Notes: a model not told the origin generated them from the sequence alone. A stretch of 9,740 bases of DNA from Oxalobacteraceae bacterium UBA4003 (GCA_002384815.1 DGBN01000026.1:1-9740); one strand, 5' to 3'; shown: positions 1 to 6,746, counted from the stretch's first letter. Numbers and translations: made by a program.

Positions 1-2
1 TC

Positions 3-74
3 GGCGGCTCCGACATCATGATGGAAATGTATGAGTCGGGTGAATTGCAGCAAATGGTAGGCGCCAGCGCCTGA
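3..74 (+). CDS. C-terminal end of an unidentified protein (5' end outside window)
   Basis: Only the frame beginning at base 3 is open from the window edge into a stop; the other two plus-strand frames stop within about 35 bases. It gives 23 residues ending ...SGELQQMVGASA and a TGA at 72-74. The strong hairpin at 151-188 lies 77 bases downstream, as expected for a real gene end. The fragment is too short and undistinctive for me to name a family; it is acidic and methionine-rich with no recognisable motif. It could also be a chance open frame, but its position just before a terminator favours a real gene. Confidence 0.5.
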   Translation, partial: GGSDIMMEMYESGELQQMVGASA

Positions 75-88
75 GTCTGAGTCTGAGT
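71..88. repeat. Short tandem hexamer repeat (CTGAGT x3)
   Basis: Three perfect tandem copies of CTGAGT lie at 71-76, 77-82 and 83-88, followed by a degenerate fourth unit (CTGGACT). The first copy contains the TGA stop codon of the upstream partial gene. Copy-number change by replication slippage would leave the encoded protein unchanged, because the stop sits in the first unit. Confidence 0.8.
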
Positions 89-150
89 CTGGACTTGAGC
101 CTCTAGGCTCTCGATTCAAGGAAGCGCCGAAGCCTTTCCTCTGGAACAGC

Positions 151-188
151 CAAACGAAAACGGATGCCGAGGCATCCGTTTTCGTTTG
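151..188. terminator. Bidirectional rho-independent terminator between convergent genes
   Basis: A perfect 18-bp inverted repeat: CAAACGAAAACGGATGCC (151-168), two loop bases GA (169-170), then the exact reverse complement (171-188). The GC-rich part is at the loop end, and the arms are A-rich on the left and T-rich on the right, so either strand gives a hairpin running into a U-rich 3' side. It lies between a plus-strand gene ending at 74 and a minus-strand gene ending at 204, so it can stop transcription from both. Confidence 0.9.
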
Positions 189-203
189 TGGACATCAAAT
201 TGG

Positions 204-1256
204 CTACTTGCGCACCACAACTTCCACGCGGCGCGATGCTGAAGCGGTCGCGGCGGTGCCGGTGGTGTCAGCAGGCTTCTCCAGCAGAGCACGCTCTATC
301 GGTACGCCAGCAGCAACCAGGGCGGCCTGCACCGCCTCGGCGCGGCGCTTGGAAAGCTCGGCATTTTTCTCCGGATCGCCCGTTGAATCATTAAAGCCGG
401 AAATCACGGCCTTGGCGCCGGCGTTCTCCTTCAGATAATTAAGCAGTGAACCCGCCTTCGAGGCGAACTCGCCAAATAGCTCGGCACTGCCAGAGTCAAA
501 GTACACCTTGAGCGCAGGTGCGGATTCCACAGTCCAGCCCACAACACCCGAACCCGCCGGCTCATCGGCCGCAGGAACACCCGCACCCGGGGTAGCTGCC
601 GGTGCGCTGCCTGAGTCCGCAGGAGAAGAAGCCGGCTCCACTGCCGGCCCAGGGCCGAAGGCACCAACAACCGGGCCTGACGAAGCCGGCGCTGGGGCCG
701 TTGCCGGGGGCGCCTCTACGTTATTGCTTCTGGAGCAATAATTCAGCCCGACCAGCGCTGCAATGGCCACAATAGCCCACGGCAACCACTTCATCCAGCC
801 CCCGCCGCCAGATACGGCGGACCCACTGGTGGCGACCGGCGCTGACAACAGGTTTTGGCCGGCGGCGGCCATACTGCTCACCTCGGGAGCAAGGTTGGAC
901 GGAATGCTACCGCCAGGCGTCAGTTTGCCGACGAGCACTGGAATCAAATAGCCCAGGGACGACGCGACGCTCTCCCGCTCAAGCGTCAGACGGGAAGTCA
1001 GCTGGGACAAGAGCCCTCCGCTGGAGCCCAACACCGTTTCCAGCTGGCTGTTGCTGATAGGTTGCGCGGCCGGGCCGCCGCCGAGCCAGGACTGAACAAT
1101 GGGGCCAAAGCCCGCCGCCTTGAATTTTTCAAGAAAACCAATCAGGCCCCCACTCTCCTTGGAGGTCATATAAGCCAGAAGCACCTGCAGCAAGGGCAAG
1201 GCCTTGTCGCCGACGCCAAAGCGCGCCGCAACTTCACGAATCAGGATATCAAACAT
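204..1256 (-). CDS. Membrane-anchored protein with YidB-like (DUF937) N-terminus and OmpA-like peptidoglycan-binding C-terminus
   Basis: This is a 350-residue protein in three parts. Residues about 1-125 resemble the YidB/DUF937 family (glycine-rich GGLIGFLEKF, then IVQSWLGGG and QPISNSQLETVLG). A single membrane segment follows at about 158-173, with Lys before it and Arg after it. An Ala/Pro-rich linker (about 180-240) leads to an OmpA-type domain (about 250-350). In that domain Asp290 and Arg305 keep the 15-residue spacing of the diaminopimelate-binding pair known from OmpA, and the C-terminal SRRVEVVV strand is typical. Inferred role: a single-pass inner-membrane protein gripping peptidoglycan from the periplasmic side; the YidB part has no established function. 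I chose the ATG at 1254-1256 because GAAAGG lies 6 bases upstream. A TTG at 1280 would add 8 residues that include this ribosome-binding site, so it is unlikely. The gene stands alone, divergent from paeA. Confidence 0.88.
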   Translation of the reverse strand: MFDILIREVAARFGVGDKALPLLQVLLAYMTSKESGGLIGFLEKFKAAGFGPIVQSWLGGGPAAQPISNSQLETVLGSSGGLLSQLTSRLTLERESVASSLGYLIPVLVGKLTPGGSIPSNLAPEVSSMAAAGQNLLSAPVATSGSAVSGGGGWMKWLPWAIVAIAALVGLNYCSRSNNVEAPPATAPAPASSGPVVGAFGPGPAVEPASSPADSGSAPAATPGAGVPAADEPAGSGVVGWTVESAPALKVYFDSGSAELFGEFASKAGSLLNYLKENAGAKAVISGFNDSTGDPEKNAELSKRRAEAVQAALVAAGVPIERALLEKPADTTGTAATASASRRVEVVVRK

Positions 1257-1503
1257 AAAAAACCTTTCTTTTCCAGGCAACGCACTCCTGGGCCGTCATT
1301 CATTCCACGGCATGCCACTTGGGGGAATCTCTGCGAGATTGATTATAAGAAGCGATATGGCTGAGACATGTCATCCGGTTCCTACAGTCTTCCAACTGCG
1401 CTGCGAGGATGCCAGACTGTGTAAACTGACAAATTTCACTCACTGAAAACACCCTCCGTAGAGAGCAGGTGAACTTGGAAGCCATTTCCAATAAGAACCG
1501 TCT
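1257..1503. promoter_or_regulatory. Divergent intergenic control region (OmpA-like gene / paeA)
   Basis: These 247 bases carry no convincing gene. Notable is a perfect dyad, AATCTC-TGC-GAGATT (1326-1340), immediately followed by TATAAG (1344-1349). A weak -35-like TTGGGG (1319-1324) lies before it, with 19 bases between the two boxes, so the dyad would fall inside the spacer of a poor promoter reading toward paeA. No strong Shine-Dalgarno precedes paeA; the best purine stretch, AATAAGAA (1490-1497), is poor. I recognise no riboswitch class. Promoter assignment is tentative; the dyad itself is read directly from the sequence. Confidence 0.35.
1263..1268 (-). promoter_or_regulatory. Ribosome binding site deciding the start of the YidB/OmpA-like gene
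   Basis: Read on the minus strand, GAAAGG sits within a purine-rich run and is followed by six T residues and then ATG. This spacing favours the ATG at 1256 over the upstream in-frame TTG at 1280. Confidence 0.7.
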
Positions 1504-2838
1504 ATGAGCTTCACCCAACAAATTCTGGTCATTATCCTGTTGATAGTGGCCAGCGCATTCTTCTCGATCGCTGAGATCTCGCTCGCCGCTTCGCGCCGCC
1601 TGCGTTTGCGGCAGATCGCTGACGAAGGTGATGAGAGGGCGTTGCGCGTCCTGCGGGTGCAAGAACAACCTGGCCACTACTTCACCGCCGTGCAGATCGG
1701 CTTGAACGCCATTGCGATCCTCGGTGGAATAATTGGTGAAGGTTTGCTAAGTCCCTATCTGACCTCGTGGCTGGTCACATGGCTGCCCGAGCGCACCGCT
1801 GCCACACTGTCCTTTGTGGGTTCCGTGGTAGCCGTTACTTCCGTTTTCGTGGTGTATGCCGACCTCGTCCCCAAACGGCTGGGCATGGCTCAACCAGAGC
1901 GCGTGGCCATGGCAGTCGTCGGACCCATGGAAAAATTCCTGGTCGCCTTCAAGCCCATCGTGTGGCTCTACACGCGGTTTACCGACCTGACCATGCAACT
2001 CTTTGGCCTTCCAACCCAACGCGACGAGCGCATCACCCCGGACGACATTCTGGCGCTGGCAGAAGCCGGCACTCAGGCGGGGGTGCTGGCACGGCCTGAA
2101 CAACAAGTGATCGAGAACGTTTTTGAGTTGGACACTCGATTCGTCACGAGCGCCATGACCCCCCGTGATCGCGTAGCATGGCTCAGCAAGGACGACCCCG
2201 ACGATGTGGTTCGCGCCCGAATTGCCGCAGAACCATTCTCGACCTATCCGGTTTGCGACGGAGAACTCGACCACGTGCTGGGCTACGTGGACGCGCGGGA
2301 TTTATTTCAATGTGTGCTGAATTCTCGGCAGATTCGCCTGACCGACCCCACCCTGCTTCACAAGGTGGTCGTGGTGCCAGACAGACTCACGCTGTCGGAG
2401 GTGTTGCTGCAATTTCGCCATCAGCACGAGGATTTCGCCGTCATCGTCAATGAATACGGCACCGTCGTGGGCGTGGTCACGCTGAACGATGTCATGAGCA
2501 CCGTAATGGGTGACCTGGTGACGCAGGAAGACGAGGAGTTGATAGTGCGCCGCGACGACGGTTCCTGGCTGATCGACGGCCATGCACCCATGCCAGATGT
2601 TCAGCGCGCCCTGAATCTGGACGACTTACCCGACCCCGAGGCATACGACACGCTGGCCGGTTTTCTCATGGAAATGCTCAGGCGCGTGCCACGCCGCACG
2701 GACACCGTCCGCTGGGGCGGTTATCGTTTCGAGGTGATGGACGTCGACAACTACCGCATCGACCAAGTGCTGATCACGCGCTCGCTCGCGGAGCAAGCCC
2801 ACCCTTCGCCAGACAAGCCATCCGCGACTTCGGTGTAG
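1504..2838 (+). CDS. paeA: PaeA/YtfL-type CNNM/CorC-family membrane protein (probable polyamine or cation exporter)
   Basis: This is a 444-residue inner-membrane protein of the CNNM/CorC (HlyC/'hemolysin') superfamily. Residues 1-190 form the DUF21 membrane domain, with hydrophobic segments near 5-27, 62-82, 100-122 and 137-155. A CBS pair follows (about 215-275 and 283-337), then a CorC/HlyC-associated domain (about 350-427). From memory it aligns almost end to end with Escherichia coli YtfL, now PaeA (447 residues): SAFFS..EISLAASR, FT.VQIGLNA.AILGGI.G, ENVFEL, FAVI.NEY, TLNDVM, SWLIDG and DNYRIDQ all correspond. PaeA is reported to protect stationary-phase cells by exporting cadaverine and putrescine; that substrate is inferred for this protein, and divalent cations remain possible. 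It is unlikely to be a hemolysin. The ATG at 1504 gives the N-terminus expected from YtfL although its ribosome-binding site is weak. It is monocistronic, divergent from the OmpA-like gene and convergent with the transglycosylase. Confidence 0.9.
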   Translation: MSFTQQILVIILLIVASAFFSIAEISLAASRRLRLRQIADEGDERALRVLRVQEQPGHYFTAVQIGLNAIAILGGIIGEGLLSPYLTSWLVTWLPERTAATLSFVGSVVAVTSVFVVYADLVPKRLGMAQPERVAMAVVGPMEKFLVAFKPIVWLYTRFTDLTMQLFGLPTQRDERITPDDILALAEAGTQAGVLARPEQQVIENVFELDTRFVTSAMTPRDRVAWLSKDDPDDVVRARIAAEPFSTYPVCDGELDHVLGYVDARDLFQCVLNSRQIRLTDPTLLHKVVVVPDRLTLSEVLLQFRHQHEDFAVIVNEYGTVVGVVTLNDVMSTVMGDLVTQEDEELIVRRDDGSWLIDGHAPMPDVQRALNLDDLPDPEAYDTLAGFLMEMLRRVPRRTDTVRWGGYRFEVMDVDNYRIDQVLITRSLAEQAHPSPDKPSATSV

Positions 2839-2844
2839 ACCGAA
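2829..2844. terminator. Small hairpin spanning the paeA stop codon (possible terminator element)
   Basis: A perfect 6-bp inverted repeat, TTCGGT-GTAG-ACCGAA, covers the last codons and the TAG stop of paeA. Only 43 bases separate paeA from the convergent transglycosylase gene. No U-rich tail follows on the plus strand, so it is at best a weak terminator or an mRNA 3'-end stabiliser. Confidence 0.3.
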
Positions 2845-2881
2845 TGGCACTTGCTTAAAACAAGAACGATTACTTCCAGAA

Positions 2882-3595
2882 TCAGACGGCAGACAATCCT
2901 GAATCAGCCCAGACCCAGCGCTTTTGAGCGCTGAACACCGCATTGGGATACTCGGACTTGCCTCGCGATCCGTTGTAGCGGCCCAGGGCCATGAAAAGAT
3001 TCCCACGTTCGCGGTCAAGGTAGTGCCGGAAAATGACGCAGCCGAAACGCAGGTTGGTCTGCATGTGAAACAGCTTGCCCGGATCACCGTCGCCGATCAC
3101 GCGGGTCCAGAAAGGCATCACCTGCATGTAACCGTGGGCGCCTACCGGCGATACCGCATATTTGCGAAATGCCGATTCCACCTGTATCAGTCCGAGCACC
3201 AGGGCAGGGTCAAGTCCGGCACGACGCGCTTCGTACCAGACCGTACGCAGGAACTCTATGCGCACCTGCCGATCCGGAATACGCTTGGCAAGACGATCGG
3301 ACATCTCGCCCAGCCAATGCAGATAATCGATGCGCTCCTTGATCTCTGCAAATTGCGGAACCGGTGGACTAGGGTCGGAAATCGCACGCGACAAGGCCAT
3401 GCGCACCGAATCGGCCATCGCCTCTTCCTTTTGATTGCCGGCAAAAACTGCAGCACTGCCCGTCAGAAAAAACAGGAAAACGCCGGCTGCAAACATGCAA
3501 GGCAGCGATCTGCGCAAGGCAGGCAAGGGGCTCCGTCCACCGCCAAGCAGCCCGGCGACCGTATTAGTCATCGCCAGTCGCATCGCAGCAATCAC
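2882..3595 (-). CDS. Exported family-1 lytic transglycosylase (SLT domain)
   Basis: This 237-residue protein is predicted to cleave the MurNAc-GlcNAc bond of peptidoglycan, forming 1,6-anhydro-MurNAc. Family-1 SLT motifs are clear: LIQVESAF with catalytic Glu140, then GAHGYMQVMP (152-161), and ALGRYNGSRGKSEYPNAV (203-220) as the YN-type motif. A hydrophobic signal segment (about 32-50) follows two arginines and ends in AVFA before GNQ, so signal peptidase I cleavage near residue 52 and a periplasmic location are likely; no lipobox is seen. The assigned start is a GTG at 3593-3595 that overlaps the proS stop by four bases (GTGA), suggesting translational coupling. Internal ATGs at 3583 (residue 5) or 3571 (residue 9) also keep the whole signal peptide, and none of the three has a strong ribosome-binding site. 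Function is confident; the exact family member is not. Confidence 0.9.
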   Translation of the reverse strand: MIAAMRLAMTNTVAGLLGGGRSPLPALRRSLPCMFAAGVFLFFLTGSAAVFAGNQKEEAMADSVRMALSRAISDPSPPVPQFAEIKERIDYLHWLGEMSDRLAKRIPDRQVRIEFLRTVWYEARRAGLDPALVLGLIQVESAFRKYAVSPVGAHGYMQVMPFWTRVIGDGDPGKLFHMQTNLRFGCVIFRHYLDRERGNLFMALGRYNGSRGKSEYPNAVFSAQKRWVWADSGLSAV

Positions 3596-5325
3596 GCCGC
3601 CAGTTTGGCTTGAATGAAAGCGGGCATGTCATCCAGCGCAACTGCGGTGGCTTCAGCATCACGACGGCCTTTATATTCCAGCGCACCCTCTTTCAAACCG
3701 CGCTCACCAATCACGATACGATGTGGTGCACCGATCAATTCCCAATCTGCAAACATCGCGCCTGGACGTTCGCCGCGATCGTCCAGAATGACATCGACGC
3801 CAGCTGCTTGCAGTGTGTCATACAGCTTGTCGGTTTCCGCCTTGACGCTTTCGCTGCGGTCATAACCCATAGGGCACAGCACCACTTCAAACGGAGCCAG
3901 TGCGGCTGGCCAGATGATGCCCTTGTCATCGAAATTCTGTTCGATTGCCGCGCCGACTATCCGTGTCACGCCGATGCCGTAGCAACCCATCTGAATGAGT
4001 TGCGGCTTGCCGTTTTCATCCAGATAGCTTGCTTTCATGTCTTCCGAATAGCGCGTGCCGAGCTGGAATACGTGGCCGACTTCGATTCCGCGCTGAATCG
4101 CCAATACGCCCTTGCCATCCGGTGACGGATCACCCTCGACCACATTGCGCAAATCGAGCACCGTCGCTTCCGGCAAATCGCGCTCCCAGTTCGCACCGGT
4201 GAAATGAAAATCCTCTTCATTGGCACCGCAGACAAAATCGCTCATCGCAGCCACCGTGCGATCGACAATCAGCCGCACCGGCTTTTTGGTATTGACCGGC
4301 CCCAGGTAACCCGGCGGCGTGCCGAACCATTCAACTATCTCCGCCTCGTTGGCGAAGCGATGTTCGCCCAGGCCTGGAATCTTCGCCACTTTCACTTCAT
4401 TCAATTCATGGTCGCCGCGCAACAGCAACAACCAGACTTCCTTGCTGACGACACCCTTTTCCTCTTTCTCCGTCGTCAACACGATGGACTTGACAGTTTG
4501 CGTCAGCGGCAGATTCAGGAAAGCTGCCACATCTTCGCATTTGACCTTGCCCGGAGTGGCCGTCTTGGTCAATGCCTGCACAGGTGCAGCACGCGGTGCA
4601 GCTGGCGCCAGTGCTTCTGCCGCTTCCATATTGGCTGCGTAGTCGGAAGTCGGGCAATAGACAATGGCGTCTTCACCGGTATCGGCAATCACATGGAATT
4701 CATGCGAGCCGGAACCGCCGATGGCGCCATTGTCAGCGGCCACGGCACGGAACTGCAGGCCGAAACGGTTGAAGATCTTCACGTAGGCATCGAACATGAT
4801 CTGATACGAACGCTTCAAGCCTTCCACGTCGCGGTCAAAGGAATAGGCATCTTTCATCGTGAATTCGCGTCCGCGCATCAAGCCGAAGCGAGGACGACGC
4901 TCGTCACGAAACTTGGTCTGGATATGGTAAAAATTGAGCGGCAATTGGCGATAGGATTTGATTTCGCTACGCACCACATCAGTGACAACTTCTTCCGAGG
5001 TCGGCTGAATTGCATAATCACGGCCGTGCCTGTCCTTCACACGCATCAATTCCGGCCCCATCTTGTCCCAGCGGCCGGTTTCCTGCCACAGTTCGGCCGG
5101 CTGCACCAAGGGCATCAGCAATTCAATCGCATGGGCGCGGTTCATTTCTTCGCGCACAATCGCCTCCACCTTGCGGATCACGCGCAGGCCGATAGGCATA
5201 TAAGTATAAATACCGGAACCCAGGCGCTTGATCATGCCGGCGCGCATCATCAGTTTATGACTGACGATTTCTGCGTCGGAAGGAGCTTCTTTGAGAGTGG
5301 AAATGAAAAAACGGGATGCGCGCAT
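3592..5325 (-). CDS. proS: Prolyl-tRNA synthetase (bacterial type with editing domain)
   Basis: This cytoplasmic class II synthetase attaches proline to tRNA-Pro. It has 577 residues, normal for the long bacterial form. Class II motif 1 lies around GSGIYTYMPIGLRVI (37-50). Motif 2 is FRDERRPRFGLMRGREF (139-155), and motif 3 is GCYGIGVTRIVGA (447-459). Between motifs 2 and 3 is the insertion (INS, YbaK-like) editing domain, about 220-400. It keeps Lys279 in TQTVKSIVL and the GDHELNEVK loop (304-312), so hydrolysis of mischarged Ala-tRNA-Pro is expected. A C-terminal anticodon-binding domain covers about 475-577. The ATG at 5323-5325 gives the usual N-terminus (MRASRFFISTLKEAP); no strong ribosome-binding site precedes it. 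The stop overlaps the start of the transglycosylase gene, and the gene is divergent from rppH across an A/T-rich promoter region. Confidence 0.98.
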   Translation of the reverse strand: MRASRFFISTLKEAPSDAEIVSHKLMMRAGMIKRLGSGIYTYMPIGLRVIRKVEAIVREEMNRAHAIELLMPLVQPAELWQETGRWDKMGPELMRVKDRHGRDYAIQPTSEEVVTDVVRSEIKSYRQLPLNFYHIQTKFRDERRPRFGLMRGREFTMKDAYSFDRDVEGLKRSYQIMFDAYVKIFNRFGLQFRAVAADNGAIGGSGSHEFHVIADTGEDAIVYCPTSDYAANMEAAEALAPAAPRAAPVQALTKTATPGKVKCEDVAAFLNLPLTQTVKSIVLTTEKEEKGVVSKEVWLLLLRGDHELNEVKVAKIPGLGEHRFANEAEIVEWFGTPPGYLGPVNTKKPVRLIVDRTVAAMSDFVCGANEEDFHFTGANWERDLPEATVLDLRNVVEGDPSPDGKGVLAIQRGIEVGHVFQLGTRYSEDMKASYLDENGKPQLIQMGCYGIGVTRIVGAAIEQNFDDKGIIWPAALAPFEVVLCPMGYDRSESVKAETDKLYDTLQAAGVDVILDDRGERPGAMFADWELIGAPHRIVIGERGLKEGALEYKGRRDAEATAVALDDMPAFIQAKLAA

Positions 5326-5340
5326 GACGATGAATTCTTT

Positions 5341-5385
5341 TTAAAAAGAGAGAAGGTTATAATCAACTCAATTTTAAAGGATTAG
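5341..5385. promoter_or_regulatory. A/T-rich divergent promoter region for proS and rppH
   Basis: A perfect -10 hexamer TATAAT (5358-5363) reads toward rppH. A 17-base spacer would put a poor -35 (TTCTTT) at 5335-5340, and the rppH leader would then be about 150 bases. On the opposite strand TATAAC (5361-5356) could be the -10 of proS, giving a leader of about 25 bases, but no good -35 is visible. The base composition differs sharply from the flanking genes. The region as a promoter zone is reasonable; individual boxes are tentative. Confidence 0.45.
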
Positions 5386-5402
5386 CTGGCTGATGCACCC
5401 AC

Positions 5403-5454
5403 TGTTCGCACAATTGATTACTGTCTCCGTTGTTCGCACGCTATCGTGCGCACG
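5403..5454. repeat. Direct repeats and hairpin in the rppH leader
   Basis: TGTTCGCAC occurs twice, at 5403-5411 and 5431-5439. The second copy runs into a perfect hairpin, CGCACG (5435-5440), CTAT loop, CGTGCG (5445-5450), whose 3' arm belongs to a 10-base palindrome CGTGCGCACG (5445-5454). The cluster lies between the likely rppH promoter and the rppH start. No coding role is visible. Confidence 0.6.
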
Positions 5455-5512
5455 ACGGTATCAGGCCGTATAGCCGATTTTCGATTGAGGGTAGCTCAGC
5501 CGCAGAAAGTTT

Positions 5513-5518
5513 GAGGTG
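5513..5518 (+). promoter_or_regulatory. Ribosome binding site deciding the rppH start
   Basis: GAGGTG lies 4 bases before the ATG at 5523 (GAGG is 6 bases from it). This selects the 193-residue product over an in-frame ATG at 5430 that would add 31 residues not resembling the family. Confidence 0.8.
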
Positions 5519-5522
5519 CAAT

Positions 5523-6104
5523 ATGCTGGATCGTGAAGGCTTTCGCCCAAACGTCGGCATTATTTTGATCAACGCCCAGAATGAAGTGTGGTGGGGCAAG
5601 CGGGTGCGCGAGCACTCGTGGCAGTTCCCGCAGGGCGGTATCAAATTCGGCGAAACACCCGAACAGGCAATGTTCCGCGAGCTGGAAGAAGAAGTAGGCT
5701 TGCGGGCGGAGCATGTCAAAATCATCGGCCGCACGCGCGACTGGTTGCGCTACGAAGTTCCGGATCATTTCATCAAACGTGAAATTCGCGGCCACTACAA
5801 AGGGCAGAAACAGATCTGGTTTTTGCTGCGTATGGTTGGCCGCGATTGCGACGTCAATCTGCGCCTGACCGAACATCCCGAATTCGACGCATGGCGCTGG
5901 CACGATTACTGGGTGCCATTGGACGTCGTGATTGAATTCAAACGCGATGTATATCAACGTGCGCTGCAAGAGCTTTCCCGCTTCTTGTCGCGCCCGGCAC
6001 ATCCCGGAGCCATCCAGAATACGGCTCGTTACCTGCGCCAAACGCATTCATCGCGCAAAACCGACGAACCATCTACTGAACAGAGCAAGTCCAACAATGA
6101 ATAA
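5523..6104 (+). CDS. rppH: RNA pyrophosphohydrolase RppH (Nudix hydrolase)
   Basis: RppH removes pyrophosphate from the 5' triphosphate (or diphosphate) end of mRNAs, leaving a monophosphate that stimulates RNase E-dependent decay. The 193-residue product starts MLDREGFRPNVGIIL, typical of the family. The Nudix box GX5EX7REUXEEXGU is complete at residues 38-60 (Gly38, Glu44, Arg52-Glu53-Leu54, Glu56-Glu57, Gly59-Leu60). Glu53, Glu56 and Glu57 bind the catalytic metal and have the same numbering as in Escherichia coli. The family motifs HSWQFPQGG (31-39) and WLRYEVP (74-80) are also present. The tail after about residue 160 is polar and longer than the E. coli protein (176 residues), probably disordered. 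The gene is divergent from proS and overlaps the next gene by 8 bases. Confidence 0.96.
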   Translation: MLDREGFRPNVGIILINAQNEVWWGKRVREHSWQFPQGGIKFGETPEQAMFRELEEEVGLRAEHVKIIGRTRDWLRYEVPDHFIKREIRGHYKGQKQIWFLLRMVGRDCDVNLRLTEHPEFDAWRWHDYWVPLDVVIEFKRDVYQRALQELSRFLSRPAHPGAIQNTARYLRQTHSSRKTDEPSTEQSKSNNE

Positions 6105-6660
6105 GTCCTTCTTTCCTTCACGCAAACTGACACCAACGCTGTTCGGGCTGGCGCTTTTAGCGATGGCGCAGATTTCTATTGCCCAGCAACTGGAATTCAA
6201 CAAGGACTTCAATGATGATGAGGTCAAACCCTGGGAGGAAATCCAGGCGGAGTTGCCGCCCGCCCCCAAGGATGAAAATCTGCTGCCTTTCTACGTCGGG
6301 CCAACCGCGACTCAGGAATTTGCAATAGATGCCGAATCACTGTCCATTGGCAAAGATGGCGTAGTGCGTTATACGCTGGTCGCAGTCAGTCCGGGCGGTG
6401 CAAAAAACATCAGCTATGAAGGTATACGCTGCGCGTCGTTTGAAAAGAAAATCTATGCGCTTGGCCGCGACGATGGCACGTGGTCGCGCTCACGTCGCGA
6501 TCAGTGGGAAGGCATCGTGCGCAACAAAGTCCATCGCCAGCATGCCGCGCTGTCGCAGGATTATTTTTGCAGTAATCTGACTATCGTGGGAAATGAGAAG
6601 GATATGCTGCAACGTATCAAGTCGGGCAAAACCCTGACCGACGATCTGCTGCACAAATAG
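6097..6660 (+). CDS. Secreted CNP1-like family protein, function unknown
   Basis: A 187-residue protein with an N-terminal signal peptide: basic start (MNKSFFPSRK), hydrophobic core about 12-27, and probable cleavage after SIA (27-29). The mature part begins QQLEFNKDFNDDEVKPWEE and resembles the CNP1-like family (Pfam CNP1), found in betaproteobacteria and without known function. Two cysteines (Cys112 in YEGIRCASFEKKIYALG and Cys158 in DYFCSN) could form a periplasmic disulfide. No membrane anchor or enzyme motif is seen. The ATG at 6097 lies inside the end of rppH (8-base overlap, different frame), which suggests co-transcription and perhaps translational coupling; the ribosome-binding site is weak (AGAGCAAG). 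An upstream in-frame ATG at 5932 would bury the signal peptide and is rejected. Confidence 0.8.
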   Translation: MNKSFFPSRKLTPTLFGLALLAMAQISIAQQLEFNKDFNDDEVKPWEEIQAELPPAPKDENLLPFYVGPTATQEFAIDAESLSIGKDGVVRYTLVAVSPGGAKNISYEGIRCASFEKKIYALGRDDGTWSRSRRDQWEGIVRNKVHRQHAALSQDYFCSNLTIVGNEKDMLQRIKSGKTLTDDLLHK

Positions 6661-6746
6661 GCAGGAATATATCCGGGGAAAATAAAATCAACCGACAGCA
6701 GGTAAAGCCGTCTGGCATCCCTGCGCTGCAGAACGCGACGCAAAAT

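Noticed and set aside
855..1364. Plus-strand open frame opposite the YidB/OmpA-like gene
   Set aside because: Low-complexity antisense translation; the minus-strand frame carries clear domains, a membrane segment and a good ribosome-binding site.
2845..2881. CTTG-cttaaaa-CAAG hairpin between paeA and the transglycosylase gene
   Set aside because: A four-base stem with a large A/T loop is within chance expectation.
4204..5385. Long plus-strand open frame of 393 codons lying opposite proS
   Set aside because: It is fully antisense to a clear proS gene. Its His/Gln/Arg-rich translation has no domain, and no ribosome-binding site precedes it. It is a by-product of proS codon bias.
5487..5501. 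GGGTAGCTCAG resembling the D-arm start of a tRNA
   Set aside because: No T-arm (GGTTCGA-like), anticodon stem or acceptor pairing is present at the right distance, and the stretch runs straight into the rppH ribosome-binding site.
5430..5522. N-terminal extension of RppH from an upstream ATG
   Set aside because: The 31 added residues do not resemble the family. GAGGTG before the ATG at 5523 gives the normal MLDREGFRPN start.
6661..6746. Possible terminator between the convergent CNP1-like gene and proB
   Set aside because: Only short imperfect pairings (such as GCAGG/CCTGC) are visible and there is no U-tract, so I do not call one.
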